Shown here: piece after piece, positions 20,101 to 28,673 of the stretch
Numbering within the stretch: the first letter of the stretch is position 1
Layout of the letters: every line of letters starts with the position of its first letter
From: Hanamia caeni
Lineage (GTDB): Bacteria; Bacteroidota; Bacteroidia; Chitinophagales; Chitinophagaceae
DNA length: 64,000 bases
Reading direction: 5' to 3'
Assembly: GCF_003721595.1 (NCBI RefSeq)
Contig: NZ_RJJR01000005.1
Location: forward strand, 124,001-188,000
Made by a program: the position numbers and the translations under genes
Notes under the pieces: generated by a model
What the model saw: the letters and a program-made list of their open reading frames with translations, nothing else
Databases searched by the model: none
Told to the model about the DNA's origin: nothing

Positions 20101-20515
20101 GCGGTACGACCAGGTAGTGCTGGGACTTATCAATTATGTTGGTCCTGGCGTAAAGGTGGTTTCCGGCGAAGCGAAATATGATAAATATGGCCGCATTACC
20201 AGCGATACACGTAAATATGCAACCAATGATGTGGCGGTGGGTTACCAGGATTATGAACAATGGCTCAATGGTGCAGGATATGAGCATGGGTTAAAAAATC
20301 AATCCTTCATTAAGCTGCGCGAAATATCTGTAGGCTATAATTTCCCAAAAAGATTATTAGGAAAAACCGGGATTAAAAATGCCACTTTGAGCCTTACAGC
20401 CCAAAACGTTTTGATGTGGACAAAGTTCACATTTTCTGATCCCGACCTGGGAGATGAAAACCTGAATGCACCTTCACAACGCTTACTTGGATTGAATATT
20501 AAGCTGGGCTTTTAA
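17132..20515 (+). CDS. SusC/RagA TonB-dependent outer-membrane transporter with STN domain
   Basis: 1127 residues from ATG 17132; a GTG at 17090 is less likely. After a signal segment (LTIIILLISCMQVRA) comes an STN domain (ITLNLKSVELRKALNTVEKH, FRFLYSERKM). Next is a carboxypeptidase-like beta domain (ATGLPIAGASIQIKGSN), then the plug (LNEVVVTALGITRASKALGY, IELRGESPMLVIDGVPYS, ISVLKGPTAAALYGAKGA). A 22-strand-type barrel ends in GLNIKLGF. The STN domain links it to the FecR/ECF pair just upstream. It imports a ligand captured by the SusD protein encoded 33 bases downstream, powered by TonB. The substrate is not readable. Confidence 0.95.
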   Translation: MKFLKHPNGAHQKHWLVKSLVIMKLTIIILLISCMQVRAKGYSQAITLNLKSVELRKALNTVEKHTNFRFLYSERKMADGDKVSINVTNADISQVMNQLLSGTSLSYKTLGNNLIVLVQKDEEVQDVVATGKVTDKATGLPIAGASIQIKGSNAGTTTDGNGNYSINVPERATLVISSIGYNNLEIPVQGRSVINVTLEVSTTGLNEVVVTALGITRASKALGYAVQKVGGNEIQTVKGVDVGTSLSGKVSGLVIKNSTEFDATPTIELRGESPMLVIDGVPYSNLTLRDIPTDNIADISVLKGPTAAALYGAKGASGAIMITTKKGKGKGLSIDLNSNTMVALGYLAIPKVQTSYGHGIDGQISTDYVWGPKLDIGDSAIQWNPVSKQTEMRPLVSSGKNNLKNFLETGLITNNNISVMQSGENGYFRAGINHIYNKGQFPNEHLNIINYTMSGALKVGDKFNIESHMGYTWQKSPQIWGRGYGAQGYLYQILMWTGPDYDIRQYRDYWVTPNEKQNWLYTAWYDNPYLIAYEKLDGVVRNKLNASLTANYQFTKDLSLMFRTGYDFYKNEETVQSPAGINSTRGGSSGNTFGWNYSGKGMFGMNQLWGFSTNNDLILTYDKKINQFDVNVLGGSSISYFTDREFGSQTRNGLAVPGWYSLANAVPSTTAGVDALRTNYGTWSEQVNSLYGKASLGWNTTVFLDLTGRNDWSSTQSASQRSYFYPSISSSVIVSKFIPMPAYVDMWKLRGSWTQDKLPAGIYDNNRTFSGGTSWGLPSSTYPGNLLGKDLLPSSTRTWEVGTEAYLASGRLHFDVAYFNKYYYDQQTSATISSASGFSSTLINTKETYARRGLEVTVDGSVIKNKDFEWRSMINYSFQHRYYINLDPVYSADNLWTKKGARLDAYISEPLLRDPKGQLINDGGFPVLSDYYGNLGYTDPKFSFGFINNFTIKDFIIGVSIDGRIGGIMYDYIWNKMFDTGANPETDTKWRYDQVVLGLINYVGPGVKVVSGEAKYDKYGRITSDTRKYATNDVAVGYQDYEQWLNGAGYEHGLKNQSFIKLREISVGYNFPKRLLGKTGIKNATLSLTAQNVLMWTKFTFSDPDLGDENLNAPSQRLLGLNIKLGF

Positions 20516-20548
20516 AAATCCGTTTATTGAAATTTTAAAAAGAATACA

Positions 20549-22099
20549 ATGAAAATTATTTTAAAATATATCATGGTACTCCTGGTAATTACAGCGCTTG
20601 GAATATCATGCACGAAAAAGTTTGATGCAATCAATACCAATCCTGATAAATCAACTACTTCCAATGCGGCATGGCTTGCTACAAGCATGCTTACTTCCAT
20701 TACTTCCAGCGACATTTCTTCTACTAAAAGTTTTGTGCAGCCCTTCCTGCTTGCCAAATATGCCTTGTGGACTGAAGACCAGGAAAGCTATCAGTATAAT
20801 AAAATCAGCCGCGCAGGGTTTGGAAGATTGTCTGTTTTGCGCAATGTGCCTGTGATGATTTCCTATGCGCAGAATGAGCCTGATGATGTAAAGAATTCTT
20901 ACCTGGCCCTCGGGCATTTTATCAGGGCGTGGCAATTTTACCAGGTAACCATGCAGCTCGGCGATATCCCTTATTCAGAGGCCATCAAAGGCGAGTCTGA
21001 TGGTAACATCAAACCGAAATATGATACTCAAAAAGACGTATTCATCGGAATTTTGAAGGAGCTCGATAGCGCTAATATGCTCTTTGCCTCAGGGGCTCCA
21101 TTTGGGGGAGATTTTATTTATAAAGGTAATGTGGACCAATGGCAAAGGCTTACGAACAGCTTTGAGCTGAATGTGCTGATGCAGCTTTATAAAAAAACAA
21201 GCGACCCGGATTTAAATGTGGTGTCAAGATTTAAAGACATCGTGCAAAACAGGCCATTGATGCGGGATTACGATGATAATTTTGCAGTAAAATATGTAAA
21301 TACTGCGGGCTATGCTTATCCATGGAGCAATACACCTACGCAAATCAATTCATTTGTAATATACCCAATGGTAGGCGCAACGCTGATCAATCCTTTAAAG
21401 GCAATGCACGACAGGCGCCTGTTTTATTATGCTGAGCCGGCGCCCACAATGATTGCAGCGGGGAAATCTCCTTCCGACTGGGATGCCTATATTGGCGTAG
21501 AAGCTTCTGATCCTGTTGCCAGCACTAAATCAGCGAGGGCTTCCGGAAATTTTTCAGACTTCAATAAAAGATATGCTGATTTATATAATGCAGAACCCGT
21601 GGGGCTTTTTAATTACTGGGATGTTCAGTTTCTGTTAGCTGAAGCAACAGTTCGCGGATGGATTTCAGGCACACCGGCTGAAACGTACTATGAGGCGGGC
21701 ATTTCAAGTTCGATGAATTTTTTGGCACATTATGCACCGGCCGGTTATGTACATGGAATGCCTATTACTGATTCGTACATCGCAAGCTATCTTCCTGCTG
21801 TGGCTTTGACAGGAGACGCCGAGAATATGATTCAACAAATCATCACGCAAAAGTATATTGCGAATTTTTTGCAGGATGTGGACTACAGTGCATGGTACGA
21901 AAACAGGCGCACCGGCTACCCGGAGTTTGTATTAAATCCCGCTACAAATCTCAATATTCCTGAAACGAAGTTTCCTGTGCGTTGGCTGTATCCTTCTGCA
22001 GAGTTGGATTATAATCCCGACAATGTAGCAGCGGCTATTCAAAGCCAGTACGGAGGAAATGATGATGTAAATGCTTTGATGTGGATTTTGAAAGATTGA
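20549..22099 (+). CDS. SusD/RagB-family outer-membrane lipoprotein
   Basis: 516 residues with a lipoprotein signal peptide and lipobox Cys (TALGISCTKKF). The SusD-like pattern FDAINTNPDKSTTSNAAWLA, LGHFIRAWQFYQVTMQLGDI, PYSEAIKG and YDTQKDVFIGILKELDSAN is characteristic of the SusD_2-type branch. The C-terminal half has NYWDVQFLLAEATVRGWI and IITQKYIANFLQDVDYSAWYENRRTG-type SusD closing motifs. It binds the ligand on the cell surface as a lid for the upstream SusC. It is the last gene of the sigma/FecR/SusC/SusD set, with no glycosidase directly attached. Confidence 0.95.
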   Translation: MKIILKYIMVLLVITALGISCTKKFDAINTNPDKSTTSNAAWLATSMLTSITSSDISSTKSFVQPFLLAKYALWTEDQESYQYNKISRAGFGRLSVLRNVPVMISYAQNEPDDVKNSYLALGHFIRAWQFYQVTMQLGDIPYSEAIKGESDGNIKPKYDTQKDVFIGILKELDSANMLFASGAPFGGDFIYKGNVDQWQRLTNSFELNVLMQLYKKTSDPDLNVVSRFKDIVQNRPLMRDYDDNFAVKYVNTAGYAYPWSNTPTQINSFVIYPMVGATLINPLKAMHDRRLFYYAEPAPTMIAAGKSPSDWDAYIGVEASDPVASTKSARASGNFSDFNKRYADLYNAEPVGLFNYWDVQFLLAEATVRGWISGTPAETYYEAGISSSMNFLAHYAPAGYVHGMPITDSYIASYLPAVALTGDAENMIQQIITQKYIANFLQDVDYSAWYENRRTGYPEFVLNPATNLNIPETKFPVRWLYPSAELDYNPDNVAAAIQSQYGGNDDVNALMWILKD

Positions 22100-22166
22100 A
22101 ATAATGATTTATTCTGAACGAAATAAAAATCTGCATTAAAAGCCCTTTTACTGTATATTTATTTGA

Positions 22167-22210
22167 CCAGGCAAACAAAGGAGTGTACAGCCGCTTTTTT
22201 GTTTGCCTGG
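22167..22210. repeat. Perfect 13-bp inverted repeat in front of the methyltransferase gene
   Basis: Arms CCAGGCAAACAAA (22167-22179) and TTTGTTTGCCTGG (22198-22210), with an 18-base loop. It ends 18 bases before the methyltransferase start and lies 67 bases after the SusD stop. No U-tract follows on either strand, so it is not a textbook terminator. Confidence 0.75.
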
Positions 22211-22228
22211 CAATAAAAAATAATTGAA

Positions 22229-22756
22229 ATGACTTTGAAAGAAGGAATTGCATTAATTAAAACGGATAAAATCAATTCTTTCAGAGCGGCCACCTGGGCT
22301 GATTTAGGCTGTGGCTCCGGACTTTTTACTTATGCTCTTGCCGGCATGTTGAATAACAAAAGCACGATTTATGCCATTGATAAAAATATCACTTCTTTTA
22401 AGAAAAATCTTACATTCAAATCATTTGAAATAATACCGGTTGAATTGGATTTTGAAAAACAGGATTTGCCTTTTATTAAGTTTGATGGTATTTTAATGGC
22501 CAATTCTCTTCATTTTATAAAAAACAAAAATGATTTCATTAAAAAAATAAAATCGCGGCTTAATAGGGGCGGCCTCTTTTTGGTTGTGGAATATGATACA
22601 GAAGCCGGCAATCATTGGATTCCTTACCCAATTACTTTTGAAGGCTTAAAAGAATTATTTGCAGCGACAGGTTTTCCAGGTGCTTCAAAAATAAATGAAA
22701 GGCCTTCTGCTTTTAACAGCGCTAATTTATATTCGGCAATAGCAGAACACACATAA
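22229..22756 (+). CDS. Class I SAM-dependent methyltransferase
   Basis: 175 residues. Motif I is clear (WADLGCGSGLFTYALAG), followed by the acidic position after strand 2 (STIYAIDKN). Next come FDGILMANSLHFIKNKNDFI (motif IV-like) and RLNRGGLFLVVEYD (post-motif). It is close to the minimum size for a class I fold and probably cytoplasmic. The substrate cannot be inferred. It lies 17 bases before the phospholipase C gene on the same strand and may share its transcript. A perfect inverted repeat sits just upstream and could shape its mRNA leader. Confidence 0.85.
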   Translation: MTLKEGIALIKTDKINSFRAATWADLGCGSGLFTYALAGMLNNKSTIYAIDKNITSFKKNLTFKSFEIIPVELDFEKQDLPFIKFDGILMANSLHFIKNKNDFIKKIKSRLNRGGLFLVVEYDTEAGNHWIPYPITFEGLKELFAATGFPGASKINERPSAFNSANLYSAIAEHT

Positions 22757-22773
22757 TTATTTACATAACGGTC

Positions 22774-25320
22774 ATGGATACACGAAGAGAATTTTTAAAG
22801 AAAGCGTCTATGCTTGCGGGTGGCATGAGTCTTTGGAGCAGCCTTCCTGCCTCTATTCAAAGAGCGATTGCTATCAATCCGGAAGAAGGATCCACATTTA
22901 TGGATGCTGAACATGTTGTTTTCCTGATGCAGGAAAACCGCTCGTTTGATCATTGCTTTGGGACTTTACAGGGCGTACGCGGATTTAATGATCCAAGATT
23001 TATTTCACTGCCTGGCGGCGATCCCGTTTGGTTGCAAACCAATAATGAAGGAAAAAAATATGTGCCTTTCCGGCTGAATATAAAAGATACCAAAGCCACC
23101 TGGATGGGCGGCCTGCCTCATTCGTGGGATAATCAAACAGACGCCCGCAACAATGGAAAATATGATAAGTGGCTGGAAGCGAAACGCCCTGGCAACAAAG
23201 CTTATAAAGACATGCCGCTGACTATGGGGCATTACTCACGTGAAGATATTCCTTTCTATTATGCAATGGCAGATGCTTTCACAGTTTGTGATCAAAACTT
23301 TTGTTCGTCGCTCACAGGAACTACCACCAACCGTACCTTTTTTTGGGCCGGGAAAATTCGCCCCGAGCCCGGCGCGCCGGCCGATGTGCGTAATTCTGAT
23401 TTATATTACAACCGCGAAGCCAGCTATAAAACTTTTCCTGAAAGGCTGGAGGACAATGGAATTTCGTGGCGCGTGTATCAAAACGAACTGAGCTTACAGA
23501 CGGAACTCGAAGATGAAGCCGACAGTTGGCTTTCGAATTTTACGGATAATAATCTCGAATGGTTTAGCCAGTATAACGTTCGTTTTCACAAAGCCCATAT
23601 TGATTTTTTGAAAAAAAGAACAGAGGAATTACCTGTTGAAATTACTGCGTTGCAAACTGATTTGAAAAAGGCGAATAAAAATCATGCAAAGAAAATTCAG
23701 AAGAAAATTGACCAGAAACAACAGCAGCTTGAAAAGTATAAGAGTGAGATAGTGACTTGGAGCGAAGAAAATTTTGAGAAGCTACCTGACTATAAAAAAA
23801 ATCTTCATAAAAGTGCTTTTACTACCAACGTGAACGATCCGGATTATCATAAGATAGAAATGTTCACTTATGATGACAACGGAACAGAACGCAAGATTTT
23901 GTTACCCAAGGGCGATGTATTACACCAGTTTAGAGAAGATGTAAACAAGGGAAAACTTCCTACTGTTTCGTGGCTGGTAGCGCCGCAATATTTTTCAGAT
24001 CATCCCAGTGCGCCGTGGTTTGGCGCGTGGTACGTTTCGGAAGTATTGGATATTTTAACCAAAAATCCCGACGTATGGAAGAAGACAATTTTTATTCTGA
24101 ATTATGATGAAAACGACGGGTACTTTGATCATATTCCTCCTTTTACTGCACCGAGGCCCGGCGACCTAAATAGCGGTAAAGTTTCTGACGGGATAGACAC
24201 TGCTCCTGAATATGTAACGCTCCAGGAAGAATTGTCGCGCGAAACCGTTGACAAAGAAGATGCGCGTGAAAGCCCTGTTGGCTTGGGTTATAGAGTTCCA
24301 ATGGTAATTGCTTCTCCATGGACAAGAGGCGGCTGGGTCAATTCAGAAGTATTTGATCATACATCCACTTTACAATTCCTAGAAAAATTTCTATCCCAAA
24401 AAACAGGGAAAGAAATCAGTGAACCCAACATCACCGATTGGAGAAGAACCGTGACCGGAGATCTTACTTCAGCATTCAGAAAATACAATGGTGAAGAAAT
24501 TATATTGCCGGAGTTTATAAAAAGGGATCCGTTTGTTGAGAAAATTTATAATGCAAAATTTAAAAAACTTCCAACGGATTTCCGCGCATTGCATCATGAC
24601 GAAATAAATGATGCGAGGATTAATCCTTTGTCAACGTTGCTTTCGCGCCAGGAACCGGGTATCAGAAATTCGTGCGCACTTCCTTATCAACTGAATGCCG
24701 ATGGGAAATTGAATAAAGATAAAGATGCTTTTGAAATTACTTTTTCCGTTGCAAATAACTTGCCCGGAATACAATCAGACGGTGCGCCATTTAATGTGTA
24801 TGTGCCCGGAAAATATTCTTTCTCGGAAAACGATCAAAAAATTGTGGAAGACGTGAAAGCCTCGTCATTTGCGGTGCGCAGTGGTGAAGAACTGCAAGCG
24901 AATTGGTCTCTTGAAAATTTTGAAAACGAAAGCTATCATTTAAAAGTGTATGGGCCTAATGGGTTTTTCAGGGAGTATACAGGCGATAAAAACGATCCTG
25001 CATTGAGTGTAGGTTTTGCGTATGAAAAACGGAATAATTCGCCGCAGAAGTTTACAGGAAATATTATTTTGATTTTGGAAAATACCGGAGATAAAAATCT
25101 TCCTGTCGAAATAGTGGATAACAGTTATAAAAATCCACGTCAATCCTTTGAACTGGCTGCGAAAGATAAAAAGGAAATAGTATTAGATCTTTCCAAAAGC
25201 TATAACTGGTATGATACTTCAATTAAGGTAAATGGAAAGAATACATTTGAAAAAAGGTTTGCGGGCAGGGCAGAAACCGGTGAACCTGGCAAATCTGACC
25301 CCTTCATGGGCAGGGTATAA
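22774..25320 (+). CDS. Tat-exported phosphocholine-type phospholipase C
   Basis: 848 residues. A twin-arginine signal (MDTRREFLKKASMLAGGMSL) directs folded export. The phosphoesterase core shows MQENRSFDHCFGTLQGVRGF near residue 52, LTGTTTNRTFFWAG, NYDENDGYFDHIPPF near 446, and SPWTRGGWVNSEVFDHTSTL near 513. The C-terminal ~200 residues resemble the two small beta domains usual in this family (FNVYVPGKYSF, LKVYGPNGFFREYTGD). It is longer than typical ~700-residue members; a charged, coiled-coil-like stretch at ~285-340 accounts for part of this. It likely cleaves phosphatidylcholine or sphingomyelin-type lipids outside the cytoplasm, for phosphate or lipid scavenging. Confidence 0.92.
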   Translation: MDTRREFLKKASMLAGGMSLWSSLPASIQRAIAINPEEGSTFMDAEHVVFLMQENRSFDHCFGTLQGVRGFNDPRFISLPGGDPVWLQTNNEGKKYVPFRLNIKDTKATWMGGLPHSWDNQTDARNNGKYDKWLEAKRPGNKAYKDMPLTMGHYSREDIPFYYAMADAFTVCDQNFCSSLTGTTTNRTFFWAGKIRPEPGAPADVRNSDLYYNREASYKTFPERLEDNGISWRVYQNELSLQTELEDEADSWLSNFTDNNLEWFSQYNVRFHKAHIDFLKKRTEELPVEITALQTDLKKANKNHAKKIQKKIDQKQQQLEKYKSEIVTWSEENFEKLPDYKKNLHKSAFTTNVNDPDYHKIEMFTYDDNGTERKILLPKGDVLHQFREDVNKGKLPTVSWLVAPQYFSDHPSAPWFGAWYVSEVLDILTKNPDVWKKTIFILNYDENDGYFDHIPPFTAPRPGDLNSGKVSDGIDTAPEYVTLQEELSRETVDKEDARESPVGLGYRVPMVIASPWTRGGWVNSEVFDHTSTLQFLEKFLSQKTGKEISEPNITDWRRTVTGDLTSAFRKYNGEEIILPEFIKRDPFVEKIYNAKFKKLPTDFRALHHDEINDARINPLSTLLSRQEPGIRNSCALPYQLNADGKLNKDKDAFEITFSVANNLPGIQSDGAPFNVYVPGKYSFSENDQKIVEDVKASSFAVRSGEELQANWSLENFENESYHLKVYGPNGFFREYTGDKNDPALSVGFAYEKRNNSPQKFTGNIILILENTGDKNLPVEIVDNSYKNPRQSFELAAKDKKEIVLDLSKSYNWYDTSIKVNGKNTFEKRFAGRAETGEPGKSDPFMGRV

Positions 25321-25417
25321 GCTGTGTACCTTGCAGCAAATGTTTGCAGCGATACTATAATTTTATCTATATTCATATTATTCTGAAAAATCAATTTCCA
25401 TTATCAAAAACAAAACA

Positions 25418-26776
25418 ATGAAAAGAAAAGATTTTATTAAGAATACCGCGCTTGCCGGTATCGGGTTATCTGTATTTCCTTCCTCAAATATTTTTGCTTC
25501 CTCTGCGGATACTCCTAAAATCCGGATGGCGATAATCGGCGTCGGAGCAAGAGGCAAAGGTCATCTCGATTTGCTTTTGAGAAGAGATGATGTAGACCTT
25601 GTGGCCATCTGCGATGTAGATGACAGGGTGCTAAAAGAATCAAAAGCGATGATAGAAAAGAGCGGAAAGAAAATGCCGAAAATTTATACCGGCGATGATT
25701 ATGCCTGGCAAAAATTGGTGCAGTATGAGAAGCCTGATGGCGTTTTAATTGTTACGCCCTGGGAATGGCATAAGCCAATGATTATGGGCTCGCTTGAGGC
25801 CGGCCTGAAATATGTGGCTACCGAAGTGATATTGGGAATTACTTTGCAGGATCATTGGGATGTAGTGAAAGCAGCAGAAAAATATAACGCACATGTGATG
25901 ATGCTGGAAAATGTGTGTTATCGCCGGGATGTGATGGCAGTTCTCAATATGGTGCGCCAGGGATTATTTGGCGAATTGATTCACCTGCAGGGTGGTTATC
26001 AGCATGATTTACGTACGGTATTGTTTAACGATGGCGTAAACACCTATGACCATGGAGTAGAATTTGGAGAAAAGGCTTTTTCAGAGGCGAAATGGAGAAC
26101 AGAACATTCTATACACCGTAACGGGGATTTATATCCTACGCATGGCATCGGGCCGATAGCTGAATATATTGATATTAACCGTGGCAACCGTTTCCTTACG
26201 CTGTGCTCATTTGCATCAAAGGCTAGAGGCCTTCACAAACACGTTGTAGATGTGGCAGGAGAAAATCATCCTAACGCAAAAGTGAAATTCAAAGCAGGCG
26301 ATGTTATCACTACTTCAATTAATTGTGCGAATGGTGAAACTATCCTGTTGCAACATGATACGAATTCACCGCGGCCTTATTCCCTTGGTTTTCGTGTACA
26401 GGGTACCGAAGGGTTGTGGATGGATGTAAATCAGAGTGTCTACATACAGAATAAATCGAAAAAGAATGATGAATGGGATAATGAAAAAGAATGGTTTGAT
26501 AAGTATGATCATCCGCTTTGGGCAAGATGGAGCAAAGAAACCAAAGGCGCCGGCCATGGCGGCATGGACTTTTTCGTGATTCACGCCTTTGTAGAATCTA
26601 TAAAAAGAAAAACACCCACCCCGCTGGACGTATACGATGCAGCCGCATGGAGCGCCATCACCCCGCTAAGCGAGCAATCCATTGAACTGGGCAATCAAAC
26701 GATAGAATTTCCTGATTTTACCGGCGGCCAATGGATGTATCGCAAGCCGGTATTTGCATTGAACGACGAATATTGA
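25418..26776 (+). CDS. Gfo/Idh/MocA-fold protein, GH109-type glycosidase
   Basis: 452 residues with a secretion signal of the type found in this family (MKRKDFIKNTALAGIGLSVF). The Rossmann motif is MAIIGVGARGKGHLDLLL, followed by VDLVAICDVDDRV. TPWEWHKPMIMGSLEAGLKY and the region GDLYPTHGIGPIAEYIDINR closely match the NAD-dependent GH109 alpha-N-acetylgalactosaminidases. Those enzymes use tightly bound NAD in an oxidation/elimination mechanism and act on terminal alpha-GalNAc. The export signal supports glycosidase over a cytosolic dehydrogenase. It sits between phospholipase C and an HAD-type dehydrogenase, all on the plus strand. Confidence 0.82.
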   Translation: MKRKDFIKNTALAGIGLSVFPSSNIFASSADTPKIRMAIIGVGARGKGHLDLLLRRDDVDLVAICDVDDRVLKESKAMIEKSGKKMPKIYTGDDYAWQKLVQYEKPDGVLIVTPWEWHKPMIMGSLEAGLKYVATEVILGITLQDHWDVVKAAEKYNAHVMMLENVCYRRDVMAVLNMVRQGLFGELIHLQGGYQHDLRTVLFNDGVNTYDHGVEFGEKAFSEAKWRTEHSIHRNGDLYPTHGIGPIAEYIDINRGNRFLTLCSFASKARGLHKHVVDVAGENHPNAKVKFKAGDVITTSINCANGETILLQHDTNSPRPYSLGFRVQGTEGLWMDVNQSVYIQNKSKKNDEWDNEKEWFDKYDHPLWARWSKETKGAGHGGMDFFVIHAFVESIKRKTPTPLDVYDAAAWSAITPLSEQSIELGNQTIEFPDFTGGQWMYRKPVFALNDEY

Positions 26777-26871
26777 TTTAAAAAAAAATTCTTAAAGGCC
26801 TATTACCATTCAATAAGTATCAAATACCATAATCCTTTTAAAACCTTTTTTATATTTTAAATTCAGGTAAA

Positions 26872-27870
26872 TTGAATGAATTAAATCTCCGGCCGGAAAG
26901 TCTGACCGTTGCTGTAGTTGGGCTTGGGCTAATGGGATGTAGTATTACGGCTTGTTTGCTAATGGCCGGCCATCCTGTGATTGCTTTAGCGCCGGTTCCC
27001 GGTGATATGGTAACAGCCATGCCGCGTATCAGGGAGCATCTTGAAAAATCATTCGCAGAAAAAATAACTTTGAAGGCACCGGAAGATCTTTTGCGCCATC
27101 TCAGCATCACTGAAGATTATGGATTACTGAAAAATTGTAAACTGGTAATTGAATGCACGCTCGAAAACCTGGACATCAAGAAATCTGTATATGCAAAAAT
27201 AGAAAAGGAAGTTCCAGATGACACTTTAATCACAAGCAATACTTCAGCAATTCCTATCAGCATTTTGCAAAAGGAAACACGTGTGCCCTCGCGCTTTTTA
27301 GGATTGCATTGGGCGGAACCCTCGCACACTACCCGCTTCCTGGAGATTATTTGTGGTGATCAGAGTGATATTCAGAATGCAGAATGGCTTTATGAAATTT
27401 CTCATTCGTGGGGAAAAGAACCAACTTTGGTAAGAAAAGATATTCGCGGATTCATTACCAATCGCCTGATGTATTCAATGTACAGGGAAGCATTTTATTT
27501 AGTGGAAAATGGATATGCTACCATTGAAGACGTAGATCGAGCCTGTCGTAATAATGCTGGGTATTGGATGACGTTGGTTGGCATTTTTCGCTGGATGGAT
27601 ATTACCGGGGTCCCGGCATATCATAATGTGATGAAAGATTTATTTCCAACTTTAAGTACGCAAACCGAAGTGCCTGAATTGATAGACGACGTTGTAAAAG
27701 CAGGTGGGAAAGGTATTTCGAATGCACATGGTTTTTATAAATATACACCGGAGGAAGCGAGGTTATGGAAAGAAACCTTCGAGGAGTTTAGTTATGAAAT
27801 CCGAAAGCTGGCACTAAAATACCCGGCAGATGTGGTGAAAAAGAAATTAACGGCAAAGAAGAAAGAATAG
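26872..27870 (+). CDS. 3-hydroxyacyl-CoA-dehydrogenase-type NAD enzyme
   Basis: 332 residues. The frame has no in-frame ATG before the Rossmann loop, so a TTG at 26872 is the best start; AGG lies at 26865-26867. NAD-binding motif VAVVGLGLMGCSITACLLMA, then LLKNCKLVIECTLENLDIKK, ITSNTSAIPIS, FLGLHWAEPSHTTRFLEII and RGFITNRLMYSMYREAFYLV, where the C-terminal domain starts. The family includes fatty-acid beta-oxidation enzymes but also sugar-acid dehydrogenases of the L-gulonate type. The tail KKLTAKKKE is Lys-rich. Neighbouring SDR and glycosidase genes favour a sugar-derived substrate, which is inference. Confidence 0.82.
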   Translation: MNELNLRPESLTVAVVGLGLMGCSITACLLMAGHPVIALAPVPGDMVTAMPRIREHLEKSFAEKITLKAPEDLLRHLSITEDYGLLKNCKLVIECTLENLDIKKSVYAKIEKEVPDDTLITSNTSAIPISILQKETRVPSRFLGLHWAEPSHTTRFLEIICGDQSDIQNAEWLYEISHSWGKEPTLVRKDIRGFITNRLMYSMYREAFYLVENGYATIEDVDRACRNNAGYWMTLVGIFRWMDITGVPAYHNVMKDLFPTLSTQTEVPELIDDVVKAGGKGISNAHGFYKYTPEEARLWKETFEEFSYEIRKLALKYPADVVKKKLTAKKKE

Positions 27871-27929
27871 GAAATGAAGCAGAAAGCAACTCATTACTTT
27901 TTAACCTAACAGTATAATCTTAGATACAA

Positions 27930-28673
27930 ATGAGGTCTTTCAAAAACCAGGTTGCAATTATTACCGGGGCTGCATCGGGGCTTGGAGCCGCTATCGCTGC
28001 ACGCTTATCAAGTGAAGGAGTGAAGCTCGCACTTCTTGATCAAAACGATGAGAAACTTCAGCTGTTGGCTAAAAGCTTTCCGCCCGATACTAAAACTTAT
28101 GTGTTGGATATTACCAATGAAGAATTGGTAAAAGAAACAATTGATACTATTCAGCAAGATTTTGGCACGATTGATATCCTGGTTAATAGTGCTGGAATTA
28201 CGGGGCAAACCAACATCCAAAGCCATAATACAAATACAGACGATATCCGAAAAGTTTTTGAAGTAAATTATTACGGGTCTTATTTTACTTCAAAATATGT
28301 ATTACCCCACATGCTTCATCAGAATTATGGAAGAATATTACACATTGCTTCTATTGCCGGAAAAGAAGGAAATGCGGGTATGATTGCTTATAGTTCCTCA
28401 AAAGCGGCGGTTATCGGCATGACCAAAGTACAGGGGAAAGAATATGCGGAAACGGGGATTACTATCAATGCGCTCGCGCCTGCTGTTATTCAAACTCCGC
28501 TGGTGGATATGATGCCGCCGGAACAGGTTAAATACATGACAGATAAAATCCCGGCAAAAAGATGTGGCAGTTTGGAAGAGGTAGTCAATATCGCGGCCTA
28601 TATCGTGTCGCCCATGAATAGTTTTACCACTGCATTTACTTTTGATTTGTCAGGAGGAAGGGCTACTTATTAG
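27930..28673 (+). CDS. SDR-family oxidoreductase
   Basis: 247 residues, classical short-chain dehydrogenase length. Cofactor loop TGAASGLGAAIAARL, acidic residue LALLDQND after strand 2 (favours NAD), NSAGITG, HIASIAGKEG and catalytic YSSSKAAVIG with Tyr and Lys. The end (FTFDLSGGRATY) matches the FabG-like branch. It lies 59 bases after the HAD-type dehydrogenase and probably works with it on a shared intermediate. Its stop codon overlaps the stop of the convergent minus-strand SDR gene by four bases. Confidence 0.92.
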   Translation: MRSFKNQVAIITGAASGLGAAIAARLSSEGVKLALLDQNDEKLQLLAKSFPPDTKTYVLDITNEELVKETIDTIQQDFGTIDILVNSAGITGQTNIQSHNTNTDDIRKVFEVNYYGSYFTSKYVLPHMLHQNYGRILHIASIAGKEGNAGMIAYSSSKAAVIGMTKVQGKEYAETGITINALAPAVIQTPLVDMMPPEQVKYMTDKIPAKRCGSLEEVVNIAAYIVSPMNSFTTAFTFDLSGGRATY

